A DNA stretch of 64,000 nucleotides, from assembly GCF_030269305.1 (NCBI RefSeq), contig NZ_BSTC01000001.1, forward strand, positions 943,467 to 1,007,466. The letters are read 5' to 3'. This stretch comes from Kineosporia sp. NBRC 101731. GTDB lineage: Bacteria > Actinomycetota > Actinomycetes > Actinomycetales > Kineosporiaceae. The position numbers were made by a program, and so were the translations under genes. The notes under the pieces are model-generated. The model saw only the letters and a list, made by a program, of their open reading frames with translations. It made no database searches and was not told the origin of the DNA. This document shows positions 26,699-35,699 of this stretch, one piece after another. Every line of letters starts with the position of its first letter. Within the stretch, counting starts at the first letter, position 1.

Positions 26699-28012
26699 AT
26701 GGGGCTGATGAGGCCGGACGGAACCCCCGGACGGGTCGCAATGCTCTCTGTGCACACCTCTCCGCTGGAGCAGCCGGGTACCGGCGATGCGGGCGGGCTC
26801 AATGTGTACGTCGTGGAGACGGCGAAGCGTCTGGCACAACGCGGCACCGAGGTGGAGATCTTCACCCGGGCCACCTCGGGCGACCTGCCGCCCTCGACCG
26901 AGCTGATGCCCGGTGTGCTGGTGCGCAACATCGTCGCGGGCCCGTACGACGGGCTCGCCAAGGATGACCTGCCCGGGCAGCTGTGCGCCTTCAGCGCCGG
27001 GGTGCTGCGCACCGAGGCGCGCCTGGCGGCCGGCTGGTACGACCTGATCCACTCGCACTACTGGTTGTCGGGGCAGGTGGGCTGGCTCGCGGCGGAGCGC
27101 TGGAACGTGCCGCTGCTGCACACCATGCACACCATGGCCAAGGTGAAGAACCTGTCGCTGGCGGGGGCCGACAAGCCGGAACCGGCCGGCCGGGTGATCG
27201 GCGAGGAGCAGGTGGTGGCCGCGGCCGACCGGCTGATCGCGAACACCGATCTGGAGGCGCGTGACCTGATAGGTCTGTACGACGCCGATCCGGAACTGGT
27301 CACGGTGATCCCGCCGGGTGTGGACCTGGACGTGTTCAGCCCGACGGCGGGCGGCGGGCAGGCCGGGGCCCGGGCCCGGCTGGGCCTGGCCCAGGGCGCC
27401 GACGTGGTGCTCTTCGTCGGCCGGATCCAGCCGCTGAAGGCCCCCGACGTGCTGCTGCGGGCGATCGCCGAGCTGGTCACCCAGAATCCGGCCCGCCGGG
27501 CGAACCTGGTGGTCGCCGTGCTCGGCGGTCCCAGCGGCTCAGGTCTGGAACGCCCCGAAGAGCTGCAGAAGCTGGCGGTCGAGCTGGGCATCGGCGACCT
27601 GGTCGCGTTCCACCCGCCGGCCGACCGGCCGGTGCTGGCGGACTGGTACCGCGCGGCCGACCTGTTGGCCATGCCGTCTTACAGCGAGTCGTTCGGGCTG
27701 GTCGCGGTGGAGGCCCAGGCCTGCGGCACACCGGTCGTCGCGGCCCGGGTGGGTGGTCTGGCCTCGGCGGTGCGCGACGGCCGCACCGGTCTGCTGATCA
27801 CCGGGCACGAGCCGGTGCGGTGGGCCCGCGCCCTGGACGACCTGTTGCGGGCCCCGCACGTGCGGCAGCGGATGGGTCAGGCGGCGGTGCGCCACGCGAA
27901 CAGCTTCAGCTGGGACCACACCGTGGACACCACGCTGGAGACGTACGCGGCCGCGTGCGCCGACCACCGACTGGCGGCCGGGGGACCGCAACTGACGGTT
28001 GCGGCAGGCTGA
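26699..28012 (+). CDS. mshA: MshA, mycothiol glycosyltransferase
   Basis: 437 residues, GT4 family. It joins UDP-GlcNAc to 1-L-myo-inositol 1-phosphate, the first committed step of mycothiol synthesis. Motifs: [19 protein letters not shown] with LNVYV at the N-terminus, [42 protein letters not shown] and [20 protein letters not shown], the C-domain nucleotide-binding motif. It is full length with no gap. The start is ATG 26699. A ybjN-like gene and gpmA follow within 50 bases each, in the mycobacterial order mshA-Rv0487-gpm1-senX3-regX3. MshD is at 15.7 kb; mshB and mshC are not in the window. Confidence 0.95.
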   Translation: MGLMRPDGTPGRVAMLSVHTSPLEQPGTGDAGGLNVYVVETAKRLAQRGTEVEIFTRATSGDLPPSTELMPGVLVRNIVAGPYDGLAKDDLPGQLCAFSAGVLRTEARLAAGWYDLIHSHYWLSGQVGWLAAERWNVPLLHTMHTMAKVKNLSLAGADKPEPAGRVIGEEQVVAAADRLIANTDLEARDLIGLYDADPELVTVIPPGVDLDVFSPTAGGGQAGARARLGLAQGADVVLFVGRIQPLKAPDVLLRAIAELVTQNPARRANLVVAVLGGPSGSGLERPEELQKLAVELGIGDLVAFHPPADRPVLADWYRAADLLAMPSYSESFGLVAVEAQACGTPVVAARVGGLASAVRDGRTGLLITGHEPVRWARALDDLLRAPHVRQRMGQAAVRHANSFSWDHTVDTTLETYAAACADHRLAAGGPQLTVAAG

Positions 28013-28016
28013 GAGA

Positions 28017-28517
28017 ATGAATCGCGAGCGTGAGGACGCGGAACAGGCCGTCCGTGACTGGGCCGCCGGGGTGGGGATCGAGTGCCAGAGCGGTACCCGC
28101 CGGGGCGAGTACGTGGTCGAGCTGCCCGGTGAGGCCAAGCTCCGCACGGGTGTCTCGCTGCTGGTCACCGACCGCGCGCTGAGTGTCTCGGCGTTCGTGA
28201 TGCGGCGCCCGGACGAGAACCACGCGGCGTTCTACCGCTGGATGCTGCAGCGCAACACCCGGCTGCCGGGCGTCGCCTTCGCTCTGGACCCGCTCGGGGA
28301 TGTCTACCTGACCGGGCGGCTGCCGCTGGCCGGGGTGAACCCGGACACGATCGACGATCTGCTCGGGGCGATCCTGACCGCGTCCGACGGCTCGTTCAAC
28401 GACCTGCTCAAGCTCGGATTTCTCTCCTCGATGCGCCGGGAGTGGGCCTGGCGGGTGGACCGGGGCGAGTCGACCCGCAACCTCGAGGCCTTTCGTCACC
28501 TACTTCAAGGCGAGTGA
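28017..28517 (+). CDS. YbjN domain-containing protein
   Basis: 166 residues of the YbjN/TY3-like fold, conserved between mshA and gpmA in actinomycetes. It shows GTRRGEYVVELPGEAKLRTG, FYRWMLQRNTRLPGVAFALD and DVYLTGRLPLAGV. Chaperone or regulatory roles have been proposed for the family, none proven. The start is ATG 28017, four bases after the mshA stop (a TTG at 27999 inside mshA is less likely). It probably shares a transcript with mshA and gpmA. Confidence 0.87.
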   Translation: MNREREDAEQAVRDWAAGVGIECQSGTRRGEYVVELPGEAKLRTGVSLLVTDRALSVSAFVMRRPDENHAAFYRWMLQRNTRLPGVAFALDPLGDVYLTGRLPLAGVNPDTIDDLLGAILTASDGSFNDLLKLGFLSSMRREWAWRVDRGESTRNLEAFRHLLQGE

Positions 28518-28556
28518 CCCGCGGACCGGCGAACCGCGTCCACTAATGTGCTGGGT

Positions 28557-29300
28557 ATGGTGTACACCCTCGTGCTGCTCCGTCACGGCGAGAGCGAATG
28601 GAACGCGAAAAACCTGTTCACCGGCTGGGTCGACGTGCCCCTGTCGGCCAAGGGCCGCGAGGAGGCCGCTGCGGGCGGCAAGCTTCTGACCGATGCCGGG
28701 ATCCTTCCCGACGTCGTGCACACGTCACTGCTGCGCCGCGCGATCACCACGGCCTTCCTGGCGCTCGACGCCGCGGACCGGCACTGGATCCCGGTCAAGC
28801 GCAACTGGCGTCTCAACGAGCGTCACTACGGTGCGCTGCAGGGCAAGGACAAGAAGCAGACGCTGGCCGAGTTCGGCGAGGAGCAGTTCATGCTCTGGCG
28901 CCGTTCCTACGCCACGCCGCCCCCGCCGATCGCGGCCGACGACGAGTTCTCCCAGGCCGGAGACCCGCGCTACGCGGATCTCGGTGACGACATGCCCGCC
29001 ACCGAGTGCCTGAAAGACGTCGTCGAGCGCTTCATCCCGTACTGGGAGAGCGACGTGATCCCCGACCTCCAGGCCGGTAAGACCGTGCTGCTGGCCGCGC
29101 ACGGCAACTCGCTGCGCGCGCTGGTCAAGCACCTCGACGGCATCTCCGACGAAGACATCGCCGGGCTCAACATCCCGACCGGCATCCCGCTGGTCTACGA
29201 GCTCGACGACGACTTCAAGCCGGTCGTCAAGGGCGGCAAGTACCTCGACCCCGACGCCGCCGCGGCGGCCGTCGCAGCGGTCGCCAACCAGGGCCGCTGA
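28557..29300 (+). CDS. gpmA: 2,3-bisphosphoglycerate-dependent phosphoglycerate mutase
   Basis: 247 residues, the glycolytic interconversion of 3- and 2-phosphoglycerate. The phosphohistidine motif is [12 protein letters not shown] at the very start, [14 protein letters not shown] follows, and the second catalytic histidine lies in [16 protein letters not shown]. It matches the E. coli GpmA length and motif set. The true start is ATG 28557; an ATG in frame three codons earlier adds nothing. Another shared feature with mycobacteria is that senX3-regX3 follow after phoU. It ends in a strong terminator. Confidence 0.96.
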   Translation: MVYTLVLLRHGESEWNAKNLFTGWVDVPLSAKGREEAAAGGKLLTDAGILPDVVHTSLLRRAITTAFLALDAADRHWIPVKRNWRLNERHYGALQGKDKKQTLAEFGEEQFMLWRRSYATPPPPIAADDEFSQAGDPRYADLGDDMPATECLKDVVERFIPYWESDVIPDLQAGKTVLLAAHGNSLRALVKHLDGISDEDIAGLNIPTGIPLVYELDDDFKPVVKGGKYLDPDAAAAAVAAVANQGR

Positions 29301-29317
29301 GTCTCCGGAAACCACCC

Positions 29318-29359
29318 ATGAGGGACGCACGTGGGCAGCCCACGTGCGTCCCTCATTTT
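29318..29359. terminator. Bidirectional terminator after gpmA
   Basis: 18-bp perfect stem (29318-29335 with 29339-29356), loop CAG, followed by TTT. The base of the stem, ATGAGGGACGC, is close to those of the hairpins at 8598 and 38665. It lies between gpmA and the convergent phoU. Confidence 0.9.
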
Positions 29360-29369
29360 GCGGGGTGGT

Positions 29370-30056
29370 TCAGTTCTGGTCGTTCACCGGCTCGCCGTGC
29401 GCGGCCGAGTGGTCGCCGGTGACCAGGAAGACGACGCGACGGCAGACGCCGACCGCGTGGTCGCCGTAGCGCTCGTAGTAGCGGCTGAGCAGCGTGATGT
29501 CGACGGCCGACTCGACGCCGTGGTTCCAGTCCGGCGACAGCAGCTTGGCGAACAGCTCGCGGTGGATGCGGTCCATCGCGTCGTCGTCGGCCTCGAGCTC
29601 CTCGGCCGACTGGACGTCGCGGCTGGCGATGATCGAGCCGGTCTTGATCACCAGGCGCTCGGCGATGTGACCCATCTCGACGATGTCGGTGCGTAGTTCG
29701 GCCGGCACCGCCGAGTTGGGGTAGCGCAGTCGTGCCAGCTTGGCCACGTGCCGGGCCAGGTCGCCCATCCGCTCCAGGTCGGCGCTCATGCGCAGCGCCG
29801 CGATCAGGGTGCGCAGGTCGGTGGCGACCGGAGCCTGGCGCGCGATCAGGACCAGCGCGCGCTCCTCCAGATCGTGGTGCAGGGCATCGACCTGCTCGTC
29901 GGCCGCGATGACGCTCTCGGCCAGACTCAGGTCGGCGTCGAGCAGGGCGGTGGTGGCCCGGGCCATCGCAGACCCGACCAGCCTGGTCATCTCGACCAGC
30001 TGGTCGTCGATCGACTGCAGATCGATCTCGAATTGCTCGCGGATACCGCCGCTCAC
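29370..30056 (-). CDS. phoU: Phosphate signalling protein PhoU
   Basis: 228 residues, two PhoU three-helix repeats. It shows REQFEIDLQSIDDQLVEMTRL near the N-terminus and the metal-binding ADEQVDALHHDLEERALVLIAR motif, with DLERMGDLARHVAKLA in repeat 1 and YYERYGDHAVGVCRRV in repeat 2. PhoU links the Pst transporter to the sensor kinase and holds the regulon off when phosphate is plentiful. I begin at GTG 30056, because AGGAG lies 5 bases upstream; the in-frame ATG 30086 would place that site inside the gene. It is divergent from senX3, its likely partner. Confidence 0.93.
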   Translation of the reverse strand: MSGGIREQFEIDLQSIDDQLVEMTRLVGSAMARATTALLDADLSLAESVIAADEQVDALHHDLEERALVLIARQAPVATDLRTLIAALRMSADLERMGDLARHVAKLARLRYPNSAVPAELRTDIVEMGHIAERLVIKTGSIIASRDVQSAEELEADDDAMDRIHRELFAKLLSPDWNHGVESAVDITLLSRYYERYGDHAVGVCRRVVFLVTGDHSAAHGEPVNDQN

Positions 30057-30269
30057 TGTCACTCCTGGTGTTCTGTACTCGGCCACGGCTGTCTCACTTC
30101 ACCTGGTGGGGCAGACGTCTTCACCGCAGGTGACGGATCGACGGCACATCGCTCATCACGCTCGCAGCGGCCCGTGAATAGATCACGAGCTGAAGGTGAA
30201 CAGGCGCCGAAGGGTTGGCCCGGCCGGGCCCTCGGCGGCAGAACTGCCCCGCGGTCAGCTTACGCTGAC

Positions 30270-31658
30270 ATGGTGAGCACGCCCCTGGCCTTTGCCATCG
30301 CCATCGGGATCGGCCTGGTCGTCGGGTTGGTCGTCGGCGTGCTGGGCGTCGCCGGACGCCGGGACACCCGGCCGCCGGTGGTCCCGCCGCCACTTACCGG
30401 CCCGCTCCCCGAGGGGGCCGCCGACGTCCTGAACGTGCTCGCCTCCGCCTCGGTCGTGCTCGCCACCGACGGCCGCCTGATCAAGTCCAGCCCCGCCGCG
30501 CACGCCTTCGGCCTGGTCCGGGGCCGCGAGCTGGTGCACGCCCAGCTGCGCGAGATGGCGGTCGAGGCCGGCACCCTGGGCCTGGTGCGCGAGCGCGAGC
30601 TGGAGCTGCCCCGGGGCCCGCTCGGCCGGGGCCGCCTGGTGGTCTACGCGCGGGTCGCGCCGCTGCGTCCCGACCTGGTGCTCGTGCTGGTGGAAGATCG
30701 CACCGAGGCCAAGCGTGTCGAGGAGATCCGCCGCGACTTCGTGGCCAACGTCAGCCACGAGCTGAAGACCCCGATCGGGGCCCTGAGCCTGCTGGCCGAG
30801 GCTGTGGCCGACGCCTGCGACGACGCGGACGCCGTGCGCCACTTCTCCGGCCAGATGCAGCGGGAATCGATCCGCCTGACCAAGCTGGTGCAGGAGATCA
30901 TCGACCTGTCCCGGCTCCAGGTGGCCGACGCCCTGCACCCGCCGGAGCCGGTCGGCATCGACGACGTGGTGGCCGAGGCCGTGGATCGGTGCCAGATGGC
31001 CTTCCGGGCCAAGAACATCGAGGTGGTCGTCGGTGGCGACCACGGCGCGGTGGTCTACGGCGATCACAACCTGCTGGTCACGGCCGTGCGCAACCTGGTC
31101 GACAATGCCATCTCGTACTCCCCGGAGAACACCCGGGTGGGGGTCGGGGTGCGCCGCGTCGGCGGGATCTGCGAAGTGGTGGTGAGCGACCAGGGCATCG
31201 GCATCACCGCCAGCGATCAGGACCGCATCTTCGAGCGTTTCTACCGGGTCGACCCGGCCCGGTCGCGGGTCACCGGGGGCACGGGCCTGGGTCTGAGCAT
31301 CGTCAAGCACGTGGCGGCGAACCACGGCGGTGAGGTGATGCTGTGGAGCCGGTCCGGTCAGGGCTCCACGTTCACCTTGCGCCTGCCGGAGAGCGTGCAG
31401 CCCGCCGGGACCCACGACCAGCGTCCTGGCTCCGACCACTCCACCGCGGAGACCTGGGAGCCGGCGGAACCCAAGCCGGAGTCCAGGCCGGACCCCGCAC
31501 CGGAGTCCACGCCGGATTCCGTCCCGGGGACCGGCGCACCGGCGCCGTCCCCCACCGAGACCGCACCACCCCGTCCGGACACCGCAGGTGCCGACGGGAC
31601 CGCTGAGAAAGGACTCCCGCAGGACGCGGGGTCCGCGCTGAAAGGAGCAACCCCGTGA
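30270..31658 (+). CDS. senX3: Sensor histidine kinase SenX3
   Basis: 462 residues. One TM at residues 6-29, a PAS-like domain (about 50-150), then HisKA with NVSHELKTPIGAL (H163) and an HATPase domain (NLVDNAISYSPENT, DQGIGI, GTGLGLSI). The PAS-like sensor and a single TM match actinobacterial SenX3 (PhoR in Streptomyces). It phosphorylates RegX3 upon phosphate limitation. A Pro/Asp-rich tail (about 400-462), full of P-E-S-x-P repeats, is an addition to the usual length. The start is ATG 30270; its end overlaps regX3 by four bases (GTGA). Confidence 0.94.
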   Translation: MVSTPLAFAIAIGIGLVVGLVVGVLGVAGRRDTRPPVVPPPLTGPLPEGAADVLNVLASASVVLATDGRLIKSSPAAHAFGLVRGRELVHAQLREMAVEAGTLGLVRERELELPRGPLGRGRLVVYARVAPLRPDLVLVLVEDRTEAKRVEEIRRDFVANVSHELKTPIGALSLLAEAVADACDDADAVRHFSGQMQRESIRLTKLVQEIIDLSRLQVADALHPPEPVGIDDVVAEAVDRCQMAFRAKNIEVVVGGDHGAVVYGDHNLLVTAVRNLVDNAISYSPENTRVGVGVRRVGGICEVVVSDQGIGITASDQDRIFERFYRVDPARSRVTGGTGLGLSIVKHVAANHGGEVMLWSRSGQGSTFTLRLPESVQPAGTHDQRPGSDHSTAETWEPAEPKPESRPDPAPESTPDSVPGTGAPAPSPTETAPPRPDTAGADGTAEKGLPQDAGSALKGATP

Positions 31659-32335
31659 CCCGCATCCTGGTGGTGGAGGACGAGGAGTCGATCAGCGACC
31701 CGCTGTCCTACCTGCTGCGCCGAGAGGGCTACGAGGTGGCAGTCGCCGGCGACGGTCCGGCGGCCCTGGACGAGTTCGACCGCAACGGCGCCGATCTGGT
31801 TCTCCTCGACCTCATGCTTCCCGATCTGCCCGGTACCGAGGTCTGCCGCCAGTTGCGCGTGCGCAGCAAGGTGCCGGTGATCATGCTGACCGCTAAGGAC
31901 AGCGAGATCGACAAGGTGGTCGGTCTGGAACTGGGCGCCGACGACTACGTCACCAAGCCGTACTCGTCCCGGGAGCTCGTCGCCCGGATCCGCGCCGTCC
32001 TGCGCCGGGGCACCGAACCGGACGTGGCCGAGGGCGCGACGGTCGAGGCCGGCCCGGTGCGGATGGACGTCGAACGGCACGTGGTGACCGTGAACGGCGC
32101 CGCCGTGCCGATGCCGCTGAAGGAGTTCGAGCTGCTCGAGCTGCTGCTGCGCAACGCGGGCCGGGTGCTCACCCGGATGCAGCTCATCGACCGGGTCTGG
32201 GGCTCCGACTACGTCGGTGACACCAAGACCCTCGACGTCCACGTGAAGCGCCTGCGCAGCAAGCTGGAGCCCGACCCGGCCAGCCCTCGCTACCTGGTCA
32301 CCGTGCGCGGCCTGGGCTACAAGTTCGAGGCCTGA
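31655..32335 (+). CDS. regX3: Response regulator RegX3
   Basis: 226 residues, OmpR/PhoB type. The receiver has the acidic pair EDE (8-10), the phosphorylated Asp D52 (LVLLDLMLPD) and a conserved Lys in YVTKPYS. The winged helix follows with MPLKEFELLELLLRNAGRVL and TLDVHVKRLRSKLE. It activates pst and other phosphate-starvation genes. Start GTG overlaps the senX3 stop, so they are co-translated. The terminator at 32365-32412 closes the transcript. Confidence 0.96.
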   Translation: MTRILVVEDEESISDPLSYLLRREGYEVAVAGDGPAALDEFDRNGADLVLLDLMLPDLPGTEVCRQLRVRSKVPVIMLTAKDSEIDKVVGLELGADDYVTKPYSSRELVARIRAVLRRGTEPDVAEGATVEAGPVRMDVERHVVTVNGAAVPMPLKEFELLELLLRNAGRVLTRMQLIDRVWGSDYVGDTKTLDVHVKRLRSKLEPDPASPRYLVTVRGLGYKFEA

Positions 32336-32364
32336 GCACCTGAGCACCTGAGCACGGCCCCGTG

Positions 32365-32412
32365 AACGCCTGAGGGCGGCCACCCCGCAAGGGGTGGCCG
32401 CCCTCAGGCGTT
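32365..32412. terminator. Bidirectional terminator after regX3
   Basis: 22-bp perfect stem (32365-32386 with 32391-32412) around a GCAA tetraloop, between regX3 and the convergent lipoprotein gene. There is no U-tract on the plus strand beyond TT, so efficiency is uncertain, though the stem is very strong. Confidence 0.8.
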
Positions 32413-32430
32413 GGTCGCCTCTGGCCGGCG

Positions 32431-33081
32431 TCAGTTGGCCGAGGTGGTCTCTTCCGCGGCCGCGGTCTCCTCGGCGGCGGTGCCGGACACCTCGGGGGTG
32501 CCGGTGGCGTCCGGCGACTGGCCGTTCCCCTTGCCCTTACCCTTCCCGTTGCCGGTCGGGGTGGCGGTGGGCGTGGCGCTGGGGGTCGGGGCCGCGGTGA
32601 CGCCGGCGTAGGTGCCCTCGGGCGGCATCACCGGCAGGTTCAGGTCGACCCGGCCACCGCTGGTGGTGGACGCGGTCAGGCCGGTGATGTCACCCGGCTC
32701 CACCGCGAGCTCGCTGATGGCGACCTCGGTCTGGTTGGCGCCCGGGCCGAACTGCACGGACTCGCCGGCGGCGACGGCCACGGTGGTCTGGCTGGGCTGC
32801 CCGGTCTCGCCGGTCGCGGCCTGGAGCTGGATCCGGGCGTCGCTGGTGCCCCGGTTGATGACGGAGCCGATCAGCTCGGCCGGGCCACCCTTCTCGGCGC
32901 CGACCACGAGCAGGTTGCGCAGCACCACCTGGGTGCCGGGCAGGTCGGCGTCGATGCCGTCGGACGCCGGGTAGGGCGTCTTGATCACGGCGGGGGAGGT
33001 GACCGAGCATCCGGCCAGGCCGAGAGCGACGGCACCGATCGCGAGGGCGGTCTTGGCGGCTAGAACACGGGTGCGCTTCAC
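32431..33081 (-). CDS. LpqE-like lipoprotein
   Basis: 216 residues. The signal peptide ends with lipobox L-A-G-C (Cys25). The mature part is an Ig-like beta domain (VVLRNLLVVGAEKGGPAELIG, INRGTSDARIQL) of the kind seen in LpqE and copper-chaperone-like lipoproteins. The C-terminal 50 residues are Thr/Pro/Gly/Ala-rich, including GNGKGKGKGNGQ. LpqE lies beside carD in M. tuberculosis, as here, in the same divergent layout. The function is unknown; an extracytoplasmic role in metal or phosphate stress is only an inference. Confidence 0.82.
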   Translation of the reverse strand: MKRTRVLAAKTALAIGAVALGLAGCSVTSPAVIKTPYPASDGIDADLPGTQVVLRNLLVVGAEKGGPAELIGSVINRGTSDARIQLQAATGETGQPSQTTVAVAAGESVQFGPGANQTEVAISELAVEPGDITGLTASTTSGGRVDLNLPVMPPEGTYAGVTAAPTPSATPTATPTGNGKGKGKGNGQSPDATGTPEVSGTAAEETAAAEETTSAN

Positions 33082-33437
33082 GGCGCTGGCCTCCTGCGGA
33101 TTCGAAAAGTGCGGTCGCAGCCTATCGGGCCCCCGCGCAGCTCCTCAGGCACCCCACGCCGCAACCGCCTCGGCTACTGCATCGGTCGTTGTCGGGCGCA
33201 GGACAAGCCCCGCGGCCGGGTGCGTTCCGAGGGGGTACAGGGGCCGGTGACCGGGCCGGGACCGGTTCGGGACCGGGGCGGGGTGACACCGTGTGACCGT
33301 TCGAAACCACGCCGTGTTGCATCTTTTCGGCAGGTCGTATCATTGCTATGCCTCTGACCTGCGAAAATACTGATGATCCTCTAGTCCCTACCGAGCCGGA
33401 CGTGGTAGTCTGTAGTTGGGAAAGGGGATACTTACAC
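33082..33437. promoter_or_regulatory. Divergent upstream region of lpqE-like and carD
   Basis: 356 gene-free bases between two divergent starts, so it must hold both promoters. For carD a possible pair is TTGCAT (33317-33322) and TATCAT (33338-33343) with 15 bases between. The spacing is short of ideal, so this is a candidate only. A second AT-richer stretch (33355-33390) could hold another start point. No operator or hairpin is obvious. Confidence 0.45.
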
Positions 33438-33920
33438 ATGGCTTTCACGGTCGGCGAGACTGTCGTTTACCCCCATCACGGGGCGGCACTCATCGAGGAG
33501 ATCAAGACCCGTACTATCAAAGGCGAGGAGCGTCAGTACCTCGTCCTGAAGGTTGCTCAGGGAGATCTGACCATCGAGGTGCCGGCGATGAATGTCGACC
33601 TCGTAGGTGTCCGGGACGTCGTGGGCCAGGAAGGCCTCGACAAGGTGTTCGAGGTGCTTCGCGCCCCCTACGCCGAAGAGCCCACCAACTGGTCCCGCCG
33701 GTACAAGGCCAACCTGGAGAAGCTCGCCTCCGGCGACGTCGTCCGGGTGGCCGAGGTTGTTCGTGACCTCTGGCGCCGCGACCAGGACCGTGGTCTTTCC
33801 GCAGGTGAGAAGCGCATGCTGGCTAAAGCCCGGCAGATCCTGGTGTCCGAGCTGGCCCTGGCGGAGCACACCAACGAAGACAAGGCCGAGGCCCTCCTCA
33901 ACGAGGTCCTGGCTTCCTGA
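33438..33920 (+). CDS. carD: RNA polymerase-binding transcription factor CarD
   Basis: 160 residues. The N-terminal RNAP-interaction domain (Tudor-like, [20 protein letters not shown]) and helical C-terminal DNA-binding domain ([37 protein letters not shown]) are both complete, including the tryptophan in TNWSRRYK that wedges promoter DNA. CarD stabilises the open complex at many promoters including rRNA. I start at ATG 33438, with AAAGGGG 10-15 bases upstream; an earlier in-frame ATG at 33348 lies in the promoter region. Followed by about 310 gene-free bases. Confidence 0.95.
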   Translation: MAFTVGETVVYPHHGAALIEEIKTRTIKGEERQYLVLKVAQGDLTIEVPAMNVDLVGVRDVVGQEGLDKVFEVLRAPYAEEPTNWSRRYKANLEKLASGDVVRVAEVVRDLWRRDQDRGLSAGEKRMLAKARQILVSELALAEHTNEDKAEALLNEVLAS

Positions 33921-34232
33921 ACCACCCGGTCGCCCTGGTGGCGGCAACCTTCCCCGGTCCTGATGCCGGGTGGGGATCTTCGTAAGTCCTGAAACCGGCG
34001 TCTTCGCCGAAATCGTTTCCGGGGTTCTTCGGACCTCATCACGATCTTCGGTGGCGGCGCCGGCTTTCTTTTGCCATCGGAAAATCAGGTACCGTTTCGC
34101 TGCGAAATCATCCGGACGAGGTTTAGTCAATCCGGCAGGCCCGTCCGGGTGAATGCGTTGGTAAACTCACCCGAATCCGCCGGTCGTGATTCGGGTGATC
34201 CTGACTCCCGGAATTCTGATGAGGTACTCGCC
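33921..34232. other. Gene-free gap between carD and the IspD-like gene
   Basis: 312 bases, moderately AT-rich in the middle (34050-34130). It contains a small stem CGGCG-TCTT-CGCCG (33996-34009) and a clear hairpin at 34167-34198. No open frame here looks coding. It separates carD from its usual partner ispD in other actinomycetes. Confidence 0.6.
34167..34198 (+). promoter_or_regulatory. Leader hairpin before the IspD-like gene
   Basis: 10-bp perfect stem TCACCCGAAT (34167-34176) with ATTCGGGTGA (34189-34198) and a 12-base loop, 35 bases upstream of the ATG at 34233. No U-tract follows, so it is not a normal terminator. An operator or mRNA structure are the options. Confidence 0.45.
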
Positions 34233-34682
34233 ATGTCCACGGCATTTGTCGCGGTGATCCGTGTCGACGATCTTCCGGCCGCGGACCTCCCCGGTCTGGC
34301 CGCGGCCGGGGCGGTTGCCGTGCACACGCTGCACGACCTGGCCGCCTGCACCGAGCCGGACGACGCGATCGCGGTACTGGCCGATCCCGGACCGGCGCAG
34401 CTGCTCGAGCCCGTGCTGGCCGCGCTCGAGGGGACCCCGGCCGCCGGCCTGGCCGTGACGAGCGTGCGGCCGGTCACCGACACGCTCAAGCGGGTCGGGC
34501 CGGACGGGGGCCTGAACGGCACGGCCGACCGTGAGCACCACCGGTTCGTCACGCTGCCGGTGGCGACCCGGCTGGGGCTCCTGCGGGAGGCGCGACGGCG
34601 CGAGCCGACGGCGGCGACGACCGGAGAGATCCTGGCGTCACTGGCGGCGGCGGGGGCGACCGTGGTGGCGGCAGGGCGTTAG
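34233..34682 (+). CDS. Degenerate IspD-like protein
   Basis: 149 residues from ATG 34233, with GAGGT upstream (a 5' extension to 34071 is not coding-like). The sequence resembles the middle to C-terminal half of IspD (MEP cytidylyltransferase): SVRPVTDTLKRVGPDGG corresponds to the family's P-V-x-D-T-I-K-x-V motif. But the nucleotide-binding N-terminus and the VHDAARP motif are missing (VLADPGP in its place). It sits where carD-linked ispD is expected, while a full ispD lies next door in reverse. Likely a non-catalytic paralogue or relict; a partner function for IspD is conceivable. The similarity is by eye and weak. Confidence 0.6.
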   Translation: MSTAFVAVIRVDDLPAADLPGLAAAGAVAVHTLHDLAACTEPDDAIAVLADPGPAQLLEPVLAALEGTPAAGLAVTSVRPVTDTLKRVGPDGGLNGTADREHHRFVTLPVATRLGLLREARRREPTAATTGEILASLAAAGATVVAAGR

Positions 34683-34706
34683 GAGGGCTCCCCCCCCAGA
34701 ACCTTC

Positions 34707-34789
34707 CGTGATCATGCAAAATCTCCCCGGAGTTCTAGAACTGTTGCGATGAGAGTTCTAGAACGCCGGGGAGATTTTGCATGATCACG
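34707..34789. repeat. Inverted-repeat element, copy D (shortest full form)
   Basis: Perfect 24-bp outer arms start CGTGATCATGCAAAATC and are mirrored at the right end. Two GTTCTAGAAC palindromes flank a 12-base spacer. It sits between the tail-to-tail IspD-like and ispD genes. As the form without the 30-bp insertion seen in B and E, it is a good model of the basic unit. Confidence 0.92.
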
Positions 34790-34915
34790 AACAGGGTTGG
34801 GGGCGCACCTTGCGAGCTAGCGGGCCGGGCCGGGCCGGGACAAGACAGGGCCGGGACAGGACAGAGCCGGGCCGGGCGGTGAGTGTCAGGGCGCCCTCGG
34901 CTGAGGGGCCTTCGG

Positions 34916-35641
34916 TCAGTGGGGGAGGAGGGCCTCGGCGCGGGTCATGTCCTCGGCGAAGGTGACCTTGAGGTTCGCCGGGCTGCCGGCCACCGCCACC
35001 ACACGCACCCCGTCGCGGCCCTCGAGAGCCGCGGAGGTGTCGGTGCCCTCGGTGCCGTCGCGCAGGGCCTGGGCGTAGGCCTCGAGCAGGGGGGTGGCCC
35101 GGAAGGCCTGCGGGGTCTGGACCCGGTGCAGCGACTCGCCGGGTGGGGGCGGGCTCAGCCGGCCTGTCCCGTCCATCGCCCAGGCCTCGCTCTCGGGCAG
35201 TGTGGGCACGGCGCCGCCGTGGGTTGCCGCGGCCTGGATGACGGTGCGCAGCAGATCGGGGCCGGCCAGGGGCCGGGCGCCGTCGTGGACGGCGACCACC
35301 TGCAGCGAGCCGGCGCAGATCGGCCACGACAGGTGGTCGAGCGCGTTCTGCTCGGACCCGTGCCGGGTGACGCCGCCGTGGATGATCTCGACGGGCAGGC
35401 GGATGTCGGCCGCGGCCACGGCCTCTTTCGCCTGGGCCTCGTCCTGCGGGCGGATCACCAGAACCACCCGGCCCACCTCGGGCACCTCGTCGGCCCAGGA
35501 CAGGGCCCACGACACCACGGGACGACCGCCGAGGGGGAGGTAGACCTTGTTCTCGCCGGCACCCACGCGGGTGCCGCTGCCTCCGGCCAACACCACGAAG
35601 GCGGCGGCACCTGCGGGACAAGGACTTTCCGGATCGGTCAC
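34916..35641 (-). CDS. ispD: 2-C-methyl-D-erythritol 4-phosphate cytidylyltransferase IspD
   Basis: Third step of the MEP isoprenoid pathway: CTP + MEP to CDP-ME. 241 residues from GTG 35641; upstream starts would reach into the ispF promoter. Motifs: [20 protein letters not shown] (nucleotide binding), [31 protein letters not shown] and [14 protein letters not shown]. The PVxDTIK region of classical IspD is replaced by a shorter [10 protein letters not shown] segment. It is transcribed opposite to ispF, while most relatives keep both in one direction. The 58-base gap between starts holds both promoters. Confidence 0.88.
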   Translation of the reverse strand: MTDPESPCPAGAAAFVVLAGGSGTRVGAGENKVYLPLGGRPVVSWALSWADEVPEVGRVVLVIRPQDEAQAKEAVAAADIRLPVEIIHGGVTRHGSEQNALDHLSWPICAGSLQVVAVHDGARPLAGPDLLRTVIQAAATHGGAVPTLPESEAWAMDGTGRLSPPPPGESLHRVQTPQAFRATPLLEAYAQALRDGTEGTDTSAALEGRDGVRVVAVAGSPANLKVTFAEDMTRAEALLPH

Positions 35642-35699
35642 GATGCTTGATTCTAAGGCCACTCCGGTGGATCGGGCCTCATGGTCCACACTGGCGACC

